A stretch of DNA of 64,000 bases from Piscicola geometra (Eukaryota > Annelida > Clitellata > Hirudinida > Piscicolidae). Below, one piece after another: positions 28,077 through 39,836 of this stretch; within the stretch, counting starts at the first letter, position 1; each line of letters begins with the position of its first letter. The notes under the pieces are model-generated. The model was given only the letters and a program-made list of their open reading frames with translations. It was not told the origin of the DNA and did not search any database. Where the stretch lies: contig OX030964.1 in assembly GCA_943735955.1 (NCBI GenBank), positions 5,018,099-5,082,098 on the forward strand, in the 5' to 3' direction. The translations under genes and the position numbers were made by a program.

Positions 28077-29863
28077 ATGATTTTCAATATCGTTTTTGTA
28101 TTATTGAGTGTATTTGGAATATTTGGTTTTTCTGAGAGTGAGTTCTTTCATTAAATGCATAACTTACTTAACCCGTCATTTAAAACTGTTACATTTTATT
28201 TATATGTTGATCATGATGCTATAATACTCTTATAGGACTGGAATATTGCCAGTTAGAAACATTCCAAGCTCAGTGTTCGAAGTCTGAAGTGGTGATGATG
28301 ACGATGGCCAACTATGGACGCATGCGTGTTGGAAAGTGCATTTCAGAAGAAGAGGTGGCTGGTTTCAGTCAAGATCTGAAGTACTTAGGCTGTTACACTG
28401 ATGTGATTAGACAGATGCATAAAAGGTGTTCTTTGGAAAAAGAATGTAAAATGGCAATTCCGAATAAAGAGTTGGACAAGACTCGAAACTGTTTTCCTGG
28501 TCTGAACCTGTATCTGGAAGCTGAATACGGATGCTTGCAAGGTAGGTAAAAGAAACTGTCTCCTAATAGTGTTTTACGTTGACATATATTTCGGAAAAAT
28601 TTCAGCAATAGACTCAGAGAGCAGTTGCAGCATAAAGACGAACCACCGAGGCAAACACCTGACCTCGCTGTACAAAGGTCATTGTGGACACGCCAACCAG
28701 CCCTGGCTGATCGAGGCTGACAGAGGTCAAAGGATCAAGGTCAAGATGCTTCCTTTGACAGGAGTTGACGACACTGAGGGCATGGGATGTGGAGGAGTGG
28801 TTGGTCATGTGGTGGAGAGGGGGTTGATGGGCAGGAATGTAAGCGTGTGTCGCAAGGGAGGTTTGATGCTGAACGGTGGTGGTGGTGAGAAGGAGAAGAA
28901 TGTGGAAGACAAGTGGGTGGGTGTGAGGAAGGAGGCTGAGTACGTATCAAGAGGCAATCGCTTGGAAGTGTACTTGCAAGACTGGAAGGAGAAAGAGTGG
29001 GCCGAAGAAAAGTTTTCAATCTCTTTTGAAGGTTTGCATTGCTTGAGTGTGTGCTGCATCGATGAAGAATAATGCTTTGAACATTGCTTTGGATTCAGCG
29101 GACGGATGTTCGGACATAATTCCTCACGAAGACTCGTGGATGAAGCGAGACAACGATGATTTAGTGGTCGGATGTTTTTCTTCGCAGCAAAAGTGGTATC
29201 TGAGATGCGAGAAGCAGCAGTGGAAAGGAGTTCTTGGCAACTGCTCTAGAAACAAGAATAAATTAGGTTTATAGCACAGTTCAAATTAAACTGGAATGAA
29301 TATTATTCAAAAAATTTTTATTTATATTATTAATTAAAAGAGAATCCAGTTGATGGAAATCCTCTTGAAGCACCAGTTTCAAAAGAAGCACTTCATAAGA
29401 CGATTGTTTTCCAGAAAGAAGAGGAAGGTAAAAGTTCGAAATGTTCTAGAGATTTTTTTTTCTTTCATTTTAAACTGAACCCTTAACTTCCACAGTGGTG
29501 GTGTTGGCAGCGTTGTGCGCTCTCGGAGTCCTCATATGCCTGGCTATCGTCTGCTTTGGATGCATCTGCTTCAAAAAGTTAACAAACTTTTAATCTTTTT
29601 ATGTACTTTTATATTTTAATACAAAAATTAAATATTTGTAAATAATAAAATCTAGATGCAGCTCTTTGACTGGCGACAAGAACACCTTCAAGAAACAGCC
29701 TTCCTTGTACTGCTCCAGTGGACAGTACAACCAGCCCCTCTTCAACAACCAACCAAGCAACAACTACCCCACCATCAGCAACAACAACAACAACACGCCT
29801 CATGATAATGATCTCAACAAGGAAGACGACAACAAATACTTTGATCTCGAGGCTGACAAATGA
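28077..29863 (+). CDS. T5: SUEL lectin-CUB-like membrane protein
   Basis: Exons: 28077-28137, 28236-28541, 28606-29031, 29099-29266, 29341-29427, 29496-29577 and 29656-29863. The frame is intact (445 aa). It begins 2092 bp after T4 and matches it nearly base for base through the 4-Cys exon. After that the tail and 3' flank switch to the T2 type (FNNQPSN, FDLEADK). Promoter box about 27983-28003. Confidence 0.87.
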
Positions 29864-30172
29864 AAAGTTTTGAATTCCTTAATCTGTCATTTTGGACCAT
29901 TGACGCTTTGGTGTTGCATAGTGTTGATCTAGATAGAGAAACTTATTGTAGATTTTTTTTAGATTTCAGTCGTTGTGAGATATTTATGAATATATATATA
30001 TATATATGCATTAAAATAAATTCATTCATATAAATTTATAATTCTGTCATATTTACGAAACGTGTTTCAAATGTCTTCGATTTTGAAACGGTCCCTTACG
30101 ACATGAGTCTGTGGATATATAAGAGGACTTCTTTGAGTGTGGTTGACAGACGCAAAAATTTTTCCGAGAAAA

Positions 30173-31956
30173 ATGATTTTCAATATCGTTTTTGTATTAT
30201 TGAGTGTATTTGGAATATTTGGTTTTTCTGAGAGTGAGTTTTTTTATTAAATGCATAACTTACTTAACACGTCATTTAAAACTGTTACATTTTATTTATA
30301 TGTTGATCATGATGCTATGATGCTTTTATAGGGCTGGAATATTGCCAGTTAGAAACATTCCAAGCACAGTGTTCGAAGTCTGAAGTGGTGATGATGACGA
30401 TGGCCAACTACGGACGCATGCGTGTTGGAAAGTGCATTTCAGAAGAAGAAGCTAGTATCATTCAAGACCCAAAATATATAGGTTGTTACACTGATGTGAT
30501 TAGACAGATGCATAAGAGATGTTCATTAGAGAAAGAATGTAAAATGGCGATTCCGAATAAAGAGTTGGACAAGACTTGAAACTGTTTTCCTGGTCTAAAC
30601 CTGTATCTGGAAGCTGAATACGAATGCTTGCAAGGTAGGTAAAAGAAACTATCTCCTAATAGTGTTTTACGTTGACATATATTTCGTAAAAATTTCAGCA
30701 ATAGATTCAGAGAGCAGTTGCCGCATAAAGACGAACCACCGAGGCAAACACCTGACTTCGCTGTACAAAGGTCATTGTGGACACGCCAACCAGCCCTGGC
30801 TGATCGAGGCTGACAGAGGTCAAAGGATCAAGGTCAAGATGCTTTCTTTGGCAGGAAATGACGACACTGAGGGCATGGGATGTGGAGGAGTGGTTGGTCA
30901 TGTGGTGGAGAAGGGGTTGATGGGCAGGAATGTGAGCGTGTGTCGCAAGGGAGGTTTGATGCTGAATGGTGGTGGTGGTGAGAAGGAGAAGAATGTGGAA
31001 GACAAGTGGGTAGGTGTGAGGAAGGAGGCTGAGTACGTATCAAGAGGCAATCGTCTGGAAGTGTACTTGCAAGGCTGGAAGGAGAAAGAGTGGGCCGAAG
31101 AGAAGTTTTCAATCTCTTTTGAAGGTTTGCATTGCTTGAGTGTGTGCTGCATCGATGAAGAATAATGCTTTGAACATTGCTTTGGATTCAGCGGACGGAT
31201 GTTCGGACATAATTCCTCACGAAGACTCGTGGATGAAGCGAGACAACGATGATTTAGTGGTCGGATGTTTTTCTTCGCAGCAAAAGTGGTATCTGAGATG
31301 CGAGAAGCAGCAGTGGAAAGGAGTTCTTGGCAACTGCTCTAGAAACAAGAATAAATTAGGTTTATAGCACAGTTCAAATTAAACTGGAACGAATAATATT
31401 CAAAAAAAATTATTTATATTATTATTTAGAAGAGAATCCAGTTGAAAGAGATCCTCTTGAAGCACCAATACCAAAAGAAGCACTTCATAAGACGATTGTT
31501 TTCCAGAAAGAAGAGGAAGGTAAAAGTTCGAAATGTTCTAAAGATTTTTTTTTGTTTTATTTGAAACTGAACTCTTAACTTCCACAGTGGTGGTGTTGGC
31601 AGCGTTGTGCGCTCTCGGAGTCCTCATATTCCTGGCTATCGTCTGCTTTGGATGCATCTGCTTCAAAAAGTTAACAACCTTTTAATCTTTTTTATGTAAT
31701 TTTATATTTTAATATAAAAATTAAATATTCGTAAATAATAAAATCTAGATGCAGCTCTTTCACTGGCGACAAGAACACCTTCAAGAAACAGCCTCCCTTG
31801 TACTGCTCCAGTGGACAGTACAACCAGCCTCTCTTCACCAACCAACCAAGCAACAACTACCCCACCATCAGCAACAACAACAACAACACGCCTCATGATA
31901 ATGATCTCAACAAGGAAGACGACAACAAATATTTTGTTCTCGAAGCTGACAAATAA
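30173..31956 (+). pseudogene. T6: SUEL-CUB membrane gene copy with nonsense codon
   Basis: Exons: 30173-30233, 30332-30634, 30699-31124, 31192-31359, 31433-31519, 31588-31669 and 31749-31956. The SUEL exon has TGA at 30577-30579 where the sisters have CGA (Arg), a single transition at a CpG. The stop falls before the last two Cys of the lectin domain, so only a truncated secreted fragment could be made. The rest is open, all splice sites are present, and the tail ends at TAA. The T3-type SUEL loop (ASIIQDPKYIGC) places it as the partner of T3 in the duplicated T2-T3 / T5-T6 block. It is the last full-length gene before the variable-exon cluster. Confidence 0.82.
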
Positions 31957-32196
31957 ATGAAATGAAAATAAAGTGAATTAACTTCTTCCTTAATAATTTT
32001 TCCAAATCTCTTACATGCATTCCTTTTCACAACAAAAACATGGACATAGTAAATAGTTTAGCCAACATAGATATAAATCTGTCGTGCATTTTTTTAAAAC
32101 TATTTCGATAGTTTTCTTATACATTATAATTAACTTAGTTGTCCAACGTGTCGTGAATAAAGTCAAATTAGATCGAAAAATCAATGAGTTTATATT

Positions 32197-32212
32197 TTTG
32201 ACTAGATCCCTT
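32197..32212 (+). promoter_or_regulatory. V1 promoter box
   Basis: TTTTGACTAGATCCCTTAG, the cluster version of the core, about 100 bases before the V1 start. Confidence 0.65.
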
Positions 32213-32308
32213 AGTGCTTGAGTTAAAAAATCATGTGATCTCAGTCTTTGAGAAAATTAGGTTTGGGAGTTTAACCGACGCAAGTCTTTTGACCTTTATA
32301 AAATCATT

Positions 32309-32672
32309 ATGTGTGGAGTCTTTTTTTGGATTTTAGTTTTTTTGTGGAAGGTTGAAGTTAGTTATACAGAGGAATTTTGTAACTCTGAGATATTTCAGCC
32401 TATATGTCTAAAGAATGAGGTTTTATTAATCAGAAGTTCTATTTACGGAAGGAAAGCATTAGGGAAGTGTATTTCACCTGAAGGCACTCATTTTAAAGAA
32501 GCTATGAAGCTTCCAGGTTTCATCGGTTGCTACTCTGACGTGAGACACATCATTGAGCCTCAGTGTGCTGGAAAACAACTCTGTCAAATAACTGTAGCTA
32601 GAATAGAAGCTGATTCAAACTGTTCTAGTTTCTTTAAGGATTATTTGGATGTTGACTATGAATGCAAAAAAG
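32309..32672 (+). CDS. V1: variable first exon, signal peptide + SUEL
   Basis: First exon of the plus-strand cluster, 364 nt = 121 codons plus one base. It ends at the donor AAAG|GTAAGG. Signal peptide MCGVFFWILVFLW, then a SUEL domain with all 8 Cys (EFC, SIYGRKALGKC, loop SPEGTHFKEAMKLPGFIGC, DVRHIIEPQC, closing YLDVDYEC). Reading past the donor gives 23 unrelated residues and a stop. The nearest downstream exon of the right phase and homology to the T genes is C1 at 47893. An AATAAA at about 32825 would allow a short secreted product instead. Confidence 0.8.
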
Positions 32673-33170
32673 GTAAGGAAGATTTATTTAATGTTCAATT
32701 GAATCATTACAATAGCCTTGTTGCAATGTTTCCAAAATCCTAGACTAAAAAAAATAATGTCTTAGAAAAAAGACTGAAACAAAGGAGAAATCAAATTTAT
32801 TCTTTTATATTTTTTAAAAATCTGGAATAAAGTATATCTCAAATCTATTGTTTAATATATAAAGTTGAAGATTAATTAATTAATTTATTTATTCGTTTTG
32901 AACGACTTTAATTGTGGGCCGCTCTTTGAACATCGGATAAGATATTTGAATAAAGAAGATCCAAAATTTGTTTAAGTCAGTTAAGTTTACCCGTTTACTT
33001 AATCTCAGTACGCACGGTTAATTGGTTGACAATATTATCAACATCAAATTTCATTGCCTATTTCAATTTAGAATTCATTGAATGTTGTTTCCCATTTTGA
33101 AAAGACCCCTTTGGTCGTAAAAAAGTGGTCTATAAGAAGGCTATAAACATCTTCAAGCTGAAAACTGAAG

Positions 33171-33528
33171 ATGAATCTGCTTTGGATCTTTTTATTTTTG
33201 TGGAAGATTCAAATTATTTTTCCAAAAGAGTTTTGTAATTCAGAGGTTTTCCAGCCTAGATGCCTTCAAAATGAGCTTTTGTATATAGAGAAAGCCATTT
33301 ACGGAAGAAAAGAATTCGGGAAATGTTTGAAAAACGAAGGAGAAGAAACACGGAAATTAATGGACTTTTCAGGATTCATTGGTTGCTACTCTGACATCAG
33401 AAAATATTTGGAACCTTTGTGTGCAGGAAGAAAAGACTGTGAAATACCTGTAGCTATAATAGAGGCGGATTCTGGATGTTCGAGCGTGTTTAAAAACTAC
33501 CTAGATGTTGAATACTTCTGCATTAGAG
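33171..33528 (+). CDS. V2: variable first exon
   Basis: 358 nt, phase-1 donor AGAG|GTAAGT. Signal peptide MNLLWIFLFLWKIQII. The most diverged plus-strand copy: loop NEGEETRKLMDFSGFIGC and SDIRKYLEPLC where most copies have SDVRHIIEPQC. Promoter box 33096-33112 (TTTTGAAAAGACCCCTTTGG) with TATAAGAAG at about 33132. Confidence 0.8.
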
Positions 33529-33832
33529 GTAAGTTTAAACTTTGAAACTTTAAACAAATATTCAGTATTGCCTATAGACGGTATAGGTAAACCAAGCCGT
33601 TCGATTTTAATGAGTTCAAAATGACGACCATGATAAAACAGAACTCATTAGCTTTTTGTTATTGCATTAGTTGAAAAAAATCTATAAAAATCTACTTAGT
33701 TGCTTATCCTTAAAAACTCTAAAAGATCAAACAATTTCTCAAATAAAGTTTTGGTTTTTGACAAGATCCCTCCAAATTGTGTTATTACATGAGTTTAAAA
33801 CACTGCATCACTCAAGATTTACAAAATTAATA

Positions 33833-34193
33833 ATGAATTTATCTTTTTCTTGGTATTTGCTAATATTTTGTAACTTGAAGAGAAGTTTTGCAGAAGAGTT
33901 TTGTATTTCTGAGATTTTTCAGCCAAGTTGTTCAAAAAGTGACATTATTTTTATTAAGAATGCAATTTACGGGAGAAAAGAACTTGGAAGGTGTATTTCA
34001 GCTGAAGGCACTTTTGACGAATTCATGAAGCTTCCAGGCTTCATCGGTTGTTACTCTGACGTGAGACACATCATTGAACCTCAGTGTGCTGGAAGACAAC
34101 ACTGTGAAATTATAGTCTCAAGAATAAAGGCAGAATCTGCGTGCTCTAGCGTATTTAAAGAGTACCTAGACGTTGAGTACTTCTGCATTAAAG
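33833..34193 (+). CDS. V3: variable first exon
   Basis: 361 nt, donor AAAG|GTAACG. Start placed at MNLSFSWYLLIF. An in-frame extension upstream would begin before the promoter box (33757-33772) and is unlikely. Loop SAEGTFDEFMKLPGFIGC, then CEIIVSRIKAESAC. Closing strand YLDVEYFC. Confidence 0.8.
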
Positions 34194-34490
34194 GTAACGA
34201 GTTGAATCAGTTAATTAAAATATAATCTCATATTTTAAACAAATTATTTTTAACAATCACAAGTTTTCATTGCTGGAGAAAAATTTGAATTAGTCTTTTT
34301 GTATTTTTTATCTAACGCTGAGAGCAATAAAAATTTATAGTTTTTCGCTTTAAATCGTTTTTGAAAGCGAAAGTTCGGAATAGTTTTAAAAAGATGGTTT
34401 TATTTTCTCAAGTGTAAGCCACCTTTCATTATTAAGTATAATACATTATATTAGAATATTCTTTGGTTTTTTGTCAGCATAGCACTAAGG

Positions 34491-34896
<406 letters not shown>

Positions 34897-35270
34897 TTTC
34901 TATTGCGCTCTTTCCTCAAATTCAAAAGTGCTCGTAAATGAATTTGTTATACCGATATGTCTTCAGATCCTTATGAAAAGTAAATAATGATTTAGAAGTA
35001 GTTAAATAAGGAGGTAATGAGTTCCAAATATATGGACCTGCATAATGTGATGATAAATAGGAGTACGGCTAACGATTCTAGCTGCATAATTAAAATGGTT
35101 TTAAAGTACTTTCAAGTGAATTATAATAGAGTGAATTACAATAGTCAATTCGAGATAGAAAAATTGAAGAAACTAACATCTTTAAAGAAGGGTCATCTAA
35201 GTAAGGTAATAATTGTCTAATACGTCTGAGAGGAAAATAGAAAGATTTAGTAAAAAAATAGCTTCAAGGT
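34897..35270 (+). mobile_element. Dispersed non-autonomous element after the AATC array
   Basis: Starts AATTTCTATTGCGCTCTTTC, continues with a body containing AGTTCCAAATATATGGACCT, and fades near 35.27 kb. The GCGCTCTTTCxTCAAATT core is shared with the 59-bp insertion at 21505. From memory, similar TCAA-headed repeats with a GCGC core and a GAGTTCCAAA body are common in marine and other invertebrates; the family name is not certain. Confidence 0.55.
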
Positions 35271-35486
35271 TATAAAAACTATGTTTTTAGACGAAACAAT
35301 GTTACTCTCACAAACAAATACTCTCTGTATAAAAATTCATGCTTCGGTGGAAATAAACATGATAACTTTATAGCAGTTCTGTCTGAATACAAAATTAAAT
35401 AACTGAAGTGATAAATTTTTGATTTTGACCAGACCCCTTAGAACTATGAGTTAAAAGAGGATTTGAGCTCAAGCTTTGAGAAAACA

Positions 35487-35853
35487 ATGCTCTGTGGAAC
35501 CCTCTTTTGGATTTTAGTTTTTTTTTGGAAAGTGGAAGTTAGTTATACAGAGGAATTTTGTATCTCTGAGATATTTAGGCCAAGATGTCTAAAGAACGAA
35601 GTTTTATTTATTAGAAGCGCTAGTTACGGAAGGAAAGAACTTGGGAGGTGTTTGTCTCTTGAAGGAGCCGCAACTTCTAAATACATGGGTGATCCTGAAT
35701 TTATTTGTTGTTACACTGACGTGAGACACATCATTGAACCTCAGTGTGCTGGGAGAGAAAAATGTGAAATATACGTAGCTAGAATAGAAGCAGATTCCAA
35801 ATGTTCAATATTTTTCAAAAATTATTTGGATGTCGACTTTGAATGCAAAAAAG
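35487..35853 (+). CDS. V4: variable first exon
   Basis: 367 nt, donor AAAG|GTAATA. Signal peptide MLCGTLFWILVFFW. Loop SLEGAATSKYMGDPEFICC, with an extra Cys (Gly to Cys) beside the conserved one. CEIYVARIEADSKC and closing YLDVDFEC. Promoter box 35424-35440. Confidence 0.8.
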
Positions 35854-36124
35854 GTAATAAATTTTTTTCAATCATCATAATAGCCTTTTTGAATTTTGAA
35901 TACGCGCTTTAGTTTTTGTTTAATTTTTAAAAAATCTAGACGCTTTATGATTTTAACAAGTATTCTTGAGAGATGCTCATACCAGGTAGATATGGAATTC
36001 ATCTTTAATGTCTTATACTAAACATTTATTAATTTATTTAATCTTATTAATAAAAGGTTAGCTTCTAGTTGAAAGTCATTTTTTACTTGTATATAAGCAC
36101 TGTGCTTATTTATTTTTTCACATT

Positions 36125-36140
36125 CTTGAGAAGACCCCTT
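36125..36140 (+). promoter_or_regulatory. V5 promoter box and TATA
   Basis: TTGAGAAGACCCCTTCAG followed by TCTTTATAAGGACATT (TATA about 36153), then the V5 start at 36194. Representative of the MNLLL-type first exons (V5, V6, V8-V10, V14, W8-W11). Confidence 0.75.
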
Positions 36141-36193
36141 CAGAAAATCTTCTTTATAAGGACATTTACTGGGAATTTAACCGAAAATTGAAC

Positions 36194-36551
36194 ATGAATC
36201 TAATTTTGTTGTTTTGTTTTTTGTGGAACATTAGAATTATGTATTCGATAGAGTTTTGTAACTCAGAAATATTCCAGCCCAGATGCTCTCAAAATGAGCT
36301 TCTCTACATAGAAAAAGCCATTCACGGAAGAAAGAGTTTAGGAAGGTGTTTGTCATTAGAAGGAGCTGCAAATTCTAAATACATGGATGATCCAGAATTC
36401 ATCGGTTGCTACACTGACGTAAGAAACATCATTGAACCTCAGTGTGCTGGAAGAAAAGTATGTGAAAGATATGTAGCTAGAATAGAAGCAAACTCCAGCT
36501 GCTCTAGTTTTCTCAAAAATTATTTAGATGTCGACTATGAATGCAAAAAGG
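36194..36551 (+). CDS. V5: variable first exon
   Basis: 358 nt, donor AAGG|GTGAAG. Signal peptide MNLILLFCFLWNIRIMYS. AIHGRKSLGRC, loop SLEGAANSKYMDDPEFIGC, DVRNIIEPQC, CERYVARIEANSSC. Confidence 0.8.
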
Positions 36552-36749
36552 GTGAAGAAAGTTTTATTTATCTCTTTCACTCGAATTATCACAACTATCT
36601 TATTATTTTTGTAATTGGTTGAAAAATATGTAGGCACGATAAACTTTGAAATATATATTTTTTAATTGTTTTATTTAAATTCTTGAGAAGATCCCTTTAG
36701 AAAATCTTCTATATAGGGAGATTCACTATGGATTGACTGAAGATTAAAA

Positions 36750-37107
36750 ATGAAGCTACTATTCTGGTTTTGTCTTTTGTGGGGCATTAGAGTTAAGTAT
36801 TCGATAGAGTTTTGTAATTCAGAAATATTCCAGCCCAGGTGCTCTCAAAATGAGCTTCTCTACATAGAAAAAGCCATTTACGGAAGGAAAGAACTTGGAA
36901 GCTGTATTTCAGCTGAAGGAGAAGCAACATCTAAATACATGGATGATCCAGGCTTTATCGGATGTTATACTGACGTGAGACACATCATTGAACCTCAGTG
37001 TGCCGGAAGACAACACTGTAAAATACATGTAGTTGGAATAGAAGCAGATTCTGGATGTTCTAGCGTCTTTAAAAACTATCTCGATGTTGACTATGTCTGC
37101 TTTAAAG
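36750..37107 (+). CDS. V6: variable first exon
   Basis: 358 nt, donor AAAG|GTAGGT. Signal peptide MKLLFWFCLLWGIRVKYS. Loop SAEGEATSKYMDDPGFIGC and C-terminal cassette CKIHVVGIEADSGC, closing YVCFKG. The 5' half is of V5 type, the loop and 3' half are of V12 type. Promoter box 36682-36699 (TTGAGAAGATCCCTTTAG). Confidence 0.8.
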
Positions 37108-37551
37108 GTAGGTATTGAGTCTTATATTTTTTTATATTGTAGAAAAAGCAAACATGGATCAATGAAAAAAGTCGCAAAGTATATGAGGAGTCGAGTAAGC
37201 CAAAGCAGAGAAGCTTTTTAATCGAGTAATCATACGGGTCCTCCTTATCGCCTGTCATTACACATTTTTTAAATAATAATTTTTTTAGAGTAAAATTGAT
37301 GTAAGAAAAGTGCGTCTTATACATGGTGTTTTAACGTAGCAACAAATATTTTTTGCAATTATGAAGTTTAAAACTCAAACTATTATTTTTCTCTATTAAG
37401 GTGCATTTTTCATTTAAAATTACAATTCATAAATTATCACAATTTACCCATTAAAAAAGAACATAATATTTTTGGTTAATGTATTGAAATGAAAATTAGT
37501 ATTTTCAAAAACCCTCATGCCAAACTAAATTTTTACCTATCTTTTCTCTTT
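37108..37551. other. Spacer V6-V7
   Basis: AT-rich, no domain exon. Related spacer sequence follows V10 and V14 (an ATACATGGTGTTTTA-like string is shared), so spacers were duplicated together with the exons. Confidence 0.5.
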
Positions 37552-37567
37552 TGACAAGACCCCTCCA
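37552..37567 (+). promoter_or_regulatory. V7 promoter box
   Basis: TTTTGACAAGACCCCTCCAAG, then GCCATCAGATAAGCATAAAG. Representative of the MYSS-type first exons (V7, V11, V12, V15, W7, W15), whose leader sequences are nearly identical to one another. Confidence 0.75.
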
Positions 37568-37624
37568 AGCTATGCCATCAGATAAGCATAAAGACTGATG
37601 TACTTGAGCACGAGAGAAGCCATC

Positions 37625-37988
37625 ATGTATAGCTCTTTGTTTTGGATTGCAGTTTTTTTATGGAGCTCAAATGGAAGTTTTGCAGAAGAATTTTGTAACT
37701 CTGAGATATTCAAGCCAAGTTGTTTGAAGAATGAAATCTTGTTGATCAAGAACGCAATTTACGGAAGGAAAGAAATTGGAAGGTGTTTATCAGCTGAAGG
37801 CCCACCTGACGAAGACTTTTTGAAAAAGCCAGGTTACATCGGATGTTACTCTGACGTGAGACCCATCATTGAACCTCAGTGTGCTGGAAGACAAAACTGT
37901 GAAATCACTGTAGCTAGAATAGAAGCAGATTCTGGATGTTCTAACGTCTTTAAAAACTACCTAGATGTGGAATACTCCTGCATTAAAG
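37625..37988 (+). CDS. V7: variable first exon
   Basis: 364 nt from the second ATG, donor AAAG|GTAAAG. An upstream in-frame ATG at 37598 adds MYLSTREAI, but lies very close to the expected transcription start, so the later Met is preferred. Signal peptide MYSSLFWIAVFLW. Loop SAEGPPDEDFLKKPGYIGC, DVRPIIEPQC, CEITVARIEADSGC. W12 shares its 3' end (same residues after the donor), so V7 and W12 are inverted-duplicate counterparts at that end. Confidence 0.8.
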
Positions 37989-38162
37989 GTAAAGTTAGCA
38001 AACCATTGAATTAACAGATAACTCAACAATACTAATACAAATGTTCTTTTCAAAGCAATTGGAAATATGATTTTTTCAAAAACTTAAAATGTCATAATAT
38101 TTTGGGTTTAACAGTCTTTCATATATAAGATTGACAAAAGTTTAGTTACTTTAAAAATAAAT

Positions 38163-39225
38163 ATGTGCTGTAGAGACCGACCGAAACAGATATTTTTATT
38201 TCGGCCGAAACCGAAATTAAGCCGAAATTGAATATCAATTTTTGGCCGAAACCGAAATTAAACCGAAATTGTAATCATATTTTCGGCCGAAACCGAAGCC
38301 GAAACCGAAATTTTTTCCAACTTTTATTAAAAATGAAAAATAGTATTTAATGATGACAATGCCAGTTTAATAAGTGAATCCAAACAAGCGTATATTTTAA
38401 GCAAAAAAATAAAAAAATTTCAACAAAAATTTTTTTGTTGTTGTTGACAGGCTTTGCTTTGGTCAGACTGACATTTTGTAAAAAACTTCCAAATAGGATT
38501 CAACGAAATTCTCACAATTTATTTTTGAATTAATTAATCGAAGCCAAATCTTCTCGTTCTTTCGACTTATATATAGTTTTTTTCAAAGAATGGATATCTA
38601 GAATTCCACATGCTTGTATATGTTATTCGAACAATTAGTCTTATGTCACCCATAAATCAATTAACCACGATATCTAATAGATATCTATTAGAGATGAGAA
38701 TCGAACCCAAACTTAATAATTCGAGTTCGATTGAGGATATACAAATACTTACTTTTGACAATAACATTTTTTAAACAAATGTTTAAAAAAAGTTTTGTTA
38801 AATATCATCATTGAACGTATCCCAATTTACTTAAATTTCAAATACATGATTGTTGTTCCAGAGGCTTGTATATGTTATTCGAATAATCAGTCTGATGACA
38901 CTCATAAATCAATCAACCACGATAACTAATAGATATCTAATAGAGAATCGAATCCGAACTTAATAGTTCGATTGAGGATACAGATATATCAGATAAACTA
39001 CATAAATAAATAAAAATTTAGGTTTTTTGGTAAATATTAGATCCATTTCGGCCGAAACCAAAATTGAGCCAAAATTACAACATTATTTTCGGCCAAAACC
39101 GAAAAATTGTCGAAATTGTAAAATTAGATTCGGCCGAAACCGAAAAATAGCCGAAACTAATAAATTGACAATTTCGGCGCCGAAACCGAAACCGAACCGA
39201 ATTTCGGTCGGTTTCTAATGTGCTG
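38163..39225. mobile_element. Non-autonomous hAT-like DNA transposon, 1047 bp
   Basis: Element 38171-39217 is bounded by inverted termini TAGAGACCGACCGAAAC and TTTCGGTCGGTTTCTA, with 8-bp target duplications ATGTGCTG at 38163-38170 and 39218-39225. An 8-bp duplication and TAGAG-type ends fit the hAT superfamily. Inside are CGGCCGAAACCGAAA repeats near both ends and two diverged copies of a sequence with CTTGTATATGTTATTCGAA (38612 and 38867). No transposase frame. The inverted counterpart at 59.6 kb is the empty site with one ATGTGCTG. Confidence 0.9.
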
Positions 39226-39330
39226 GAAAACAAAAATGTGAAATATATGCAGCAAGAATAGAAGCAAATTCCAACTGTTCCACATTTCTCAAAAATTATT
39301 TGGATGTTGAATATGAAAGCAAAAAAAGTG
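39218..39330 (+). pseudogene. SUEL exon relic, 3' half only
   Basis: Reads CAGKQKCEIYAARIEANSNC, then FLKNYLDVEYESKK. The last conserved Cys is Ser, and the donor has become AAAAAGTGAG. No 5' half exists either here or in the opposite-arm copy, so the exon was already truncated before the hAT insertion at its left edge. Confidence 0.85.
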
Positions 39331-39836
39331 AGAAAGATTTTAATTTATATTCAATCATATCATCATAATAGATTTTTGCTTTTGCATGGGCGCTTTCATC
39401 GTTTTAAAAAATTTTCAAAATCTTAGACGCTTTAAAACTTTGAAAAAGTAACTTTTTTGGAAGATGCTTTTATCAGATATAAAATTTTTATTCAATGTTT
39501 TCTAATCTACATTAATTTATGGATTTATTTTCATTGACAAACAGTTAGCTTCGGTCTAAAAGGATAATTTATATATAAGAGTTTTTATTCTTTTGATCCA
39601 AATTGCGTTGAAAACATATTCTGGTTTTAATAGGCTGAAAAACAGAAATGCAATTTCCAGGAAATTAATTTTGATAGCATAACTCTCAAATTTTCGCGTT
39701 GATGCCAATATATGTAGATACGATAACTTTTGAAATATTTGTGAAATACTCTTTTTGTGTTCACATTCTTGAGAGGACCCCTTCAGAAAATCTTTTATAT
39801 AAGGACATTTACTGTGAAATGAACTGAAAATTAACA

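Noticed and set aside
20192..31152. Minus-strand frames opposite each T gene (64-148 residues, many Pro/His/Ser)
   Set aside because: Antisense shadows of the CUB-like exon. They recur only because the exon recurs.
39027..39218. Lys/Pro-rich frame at 39 kb
   Set aside because: Translation of CCGAAA repeats at the end of the hAT-like element.
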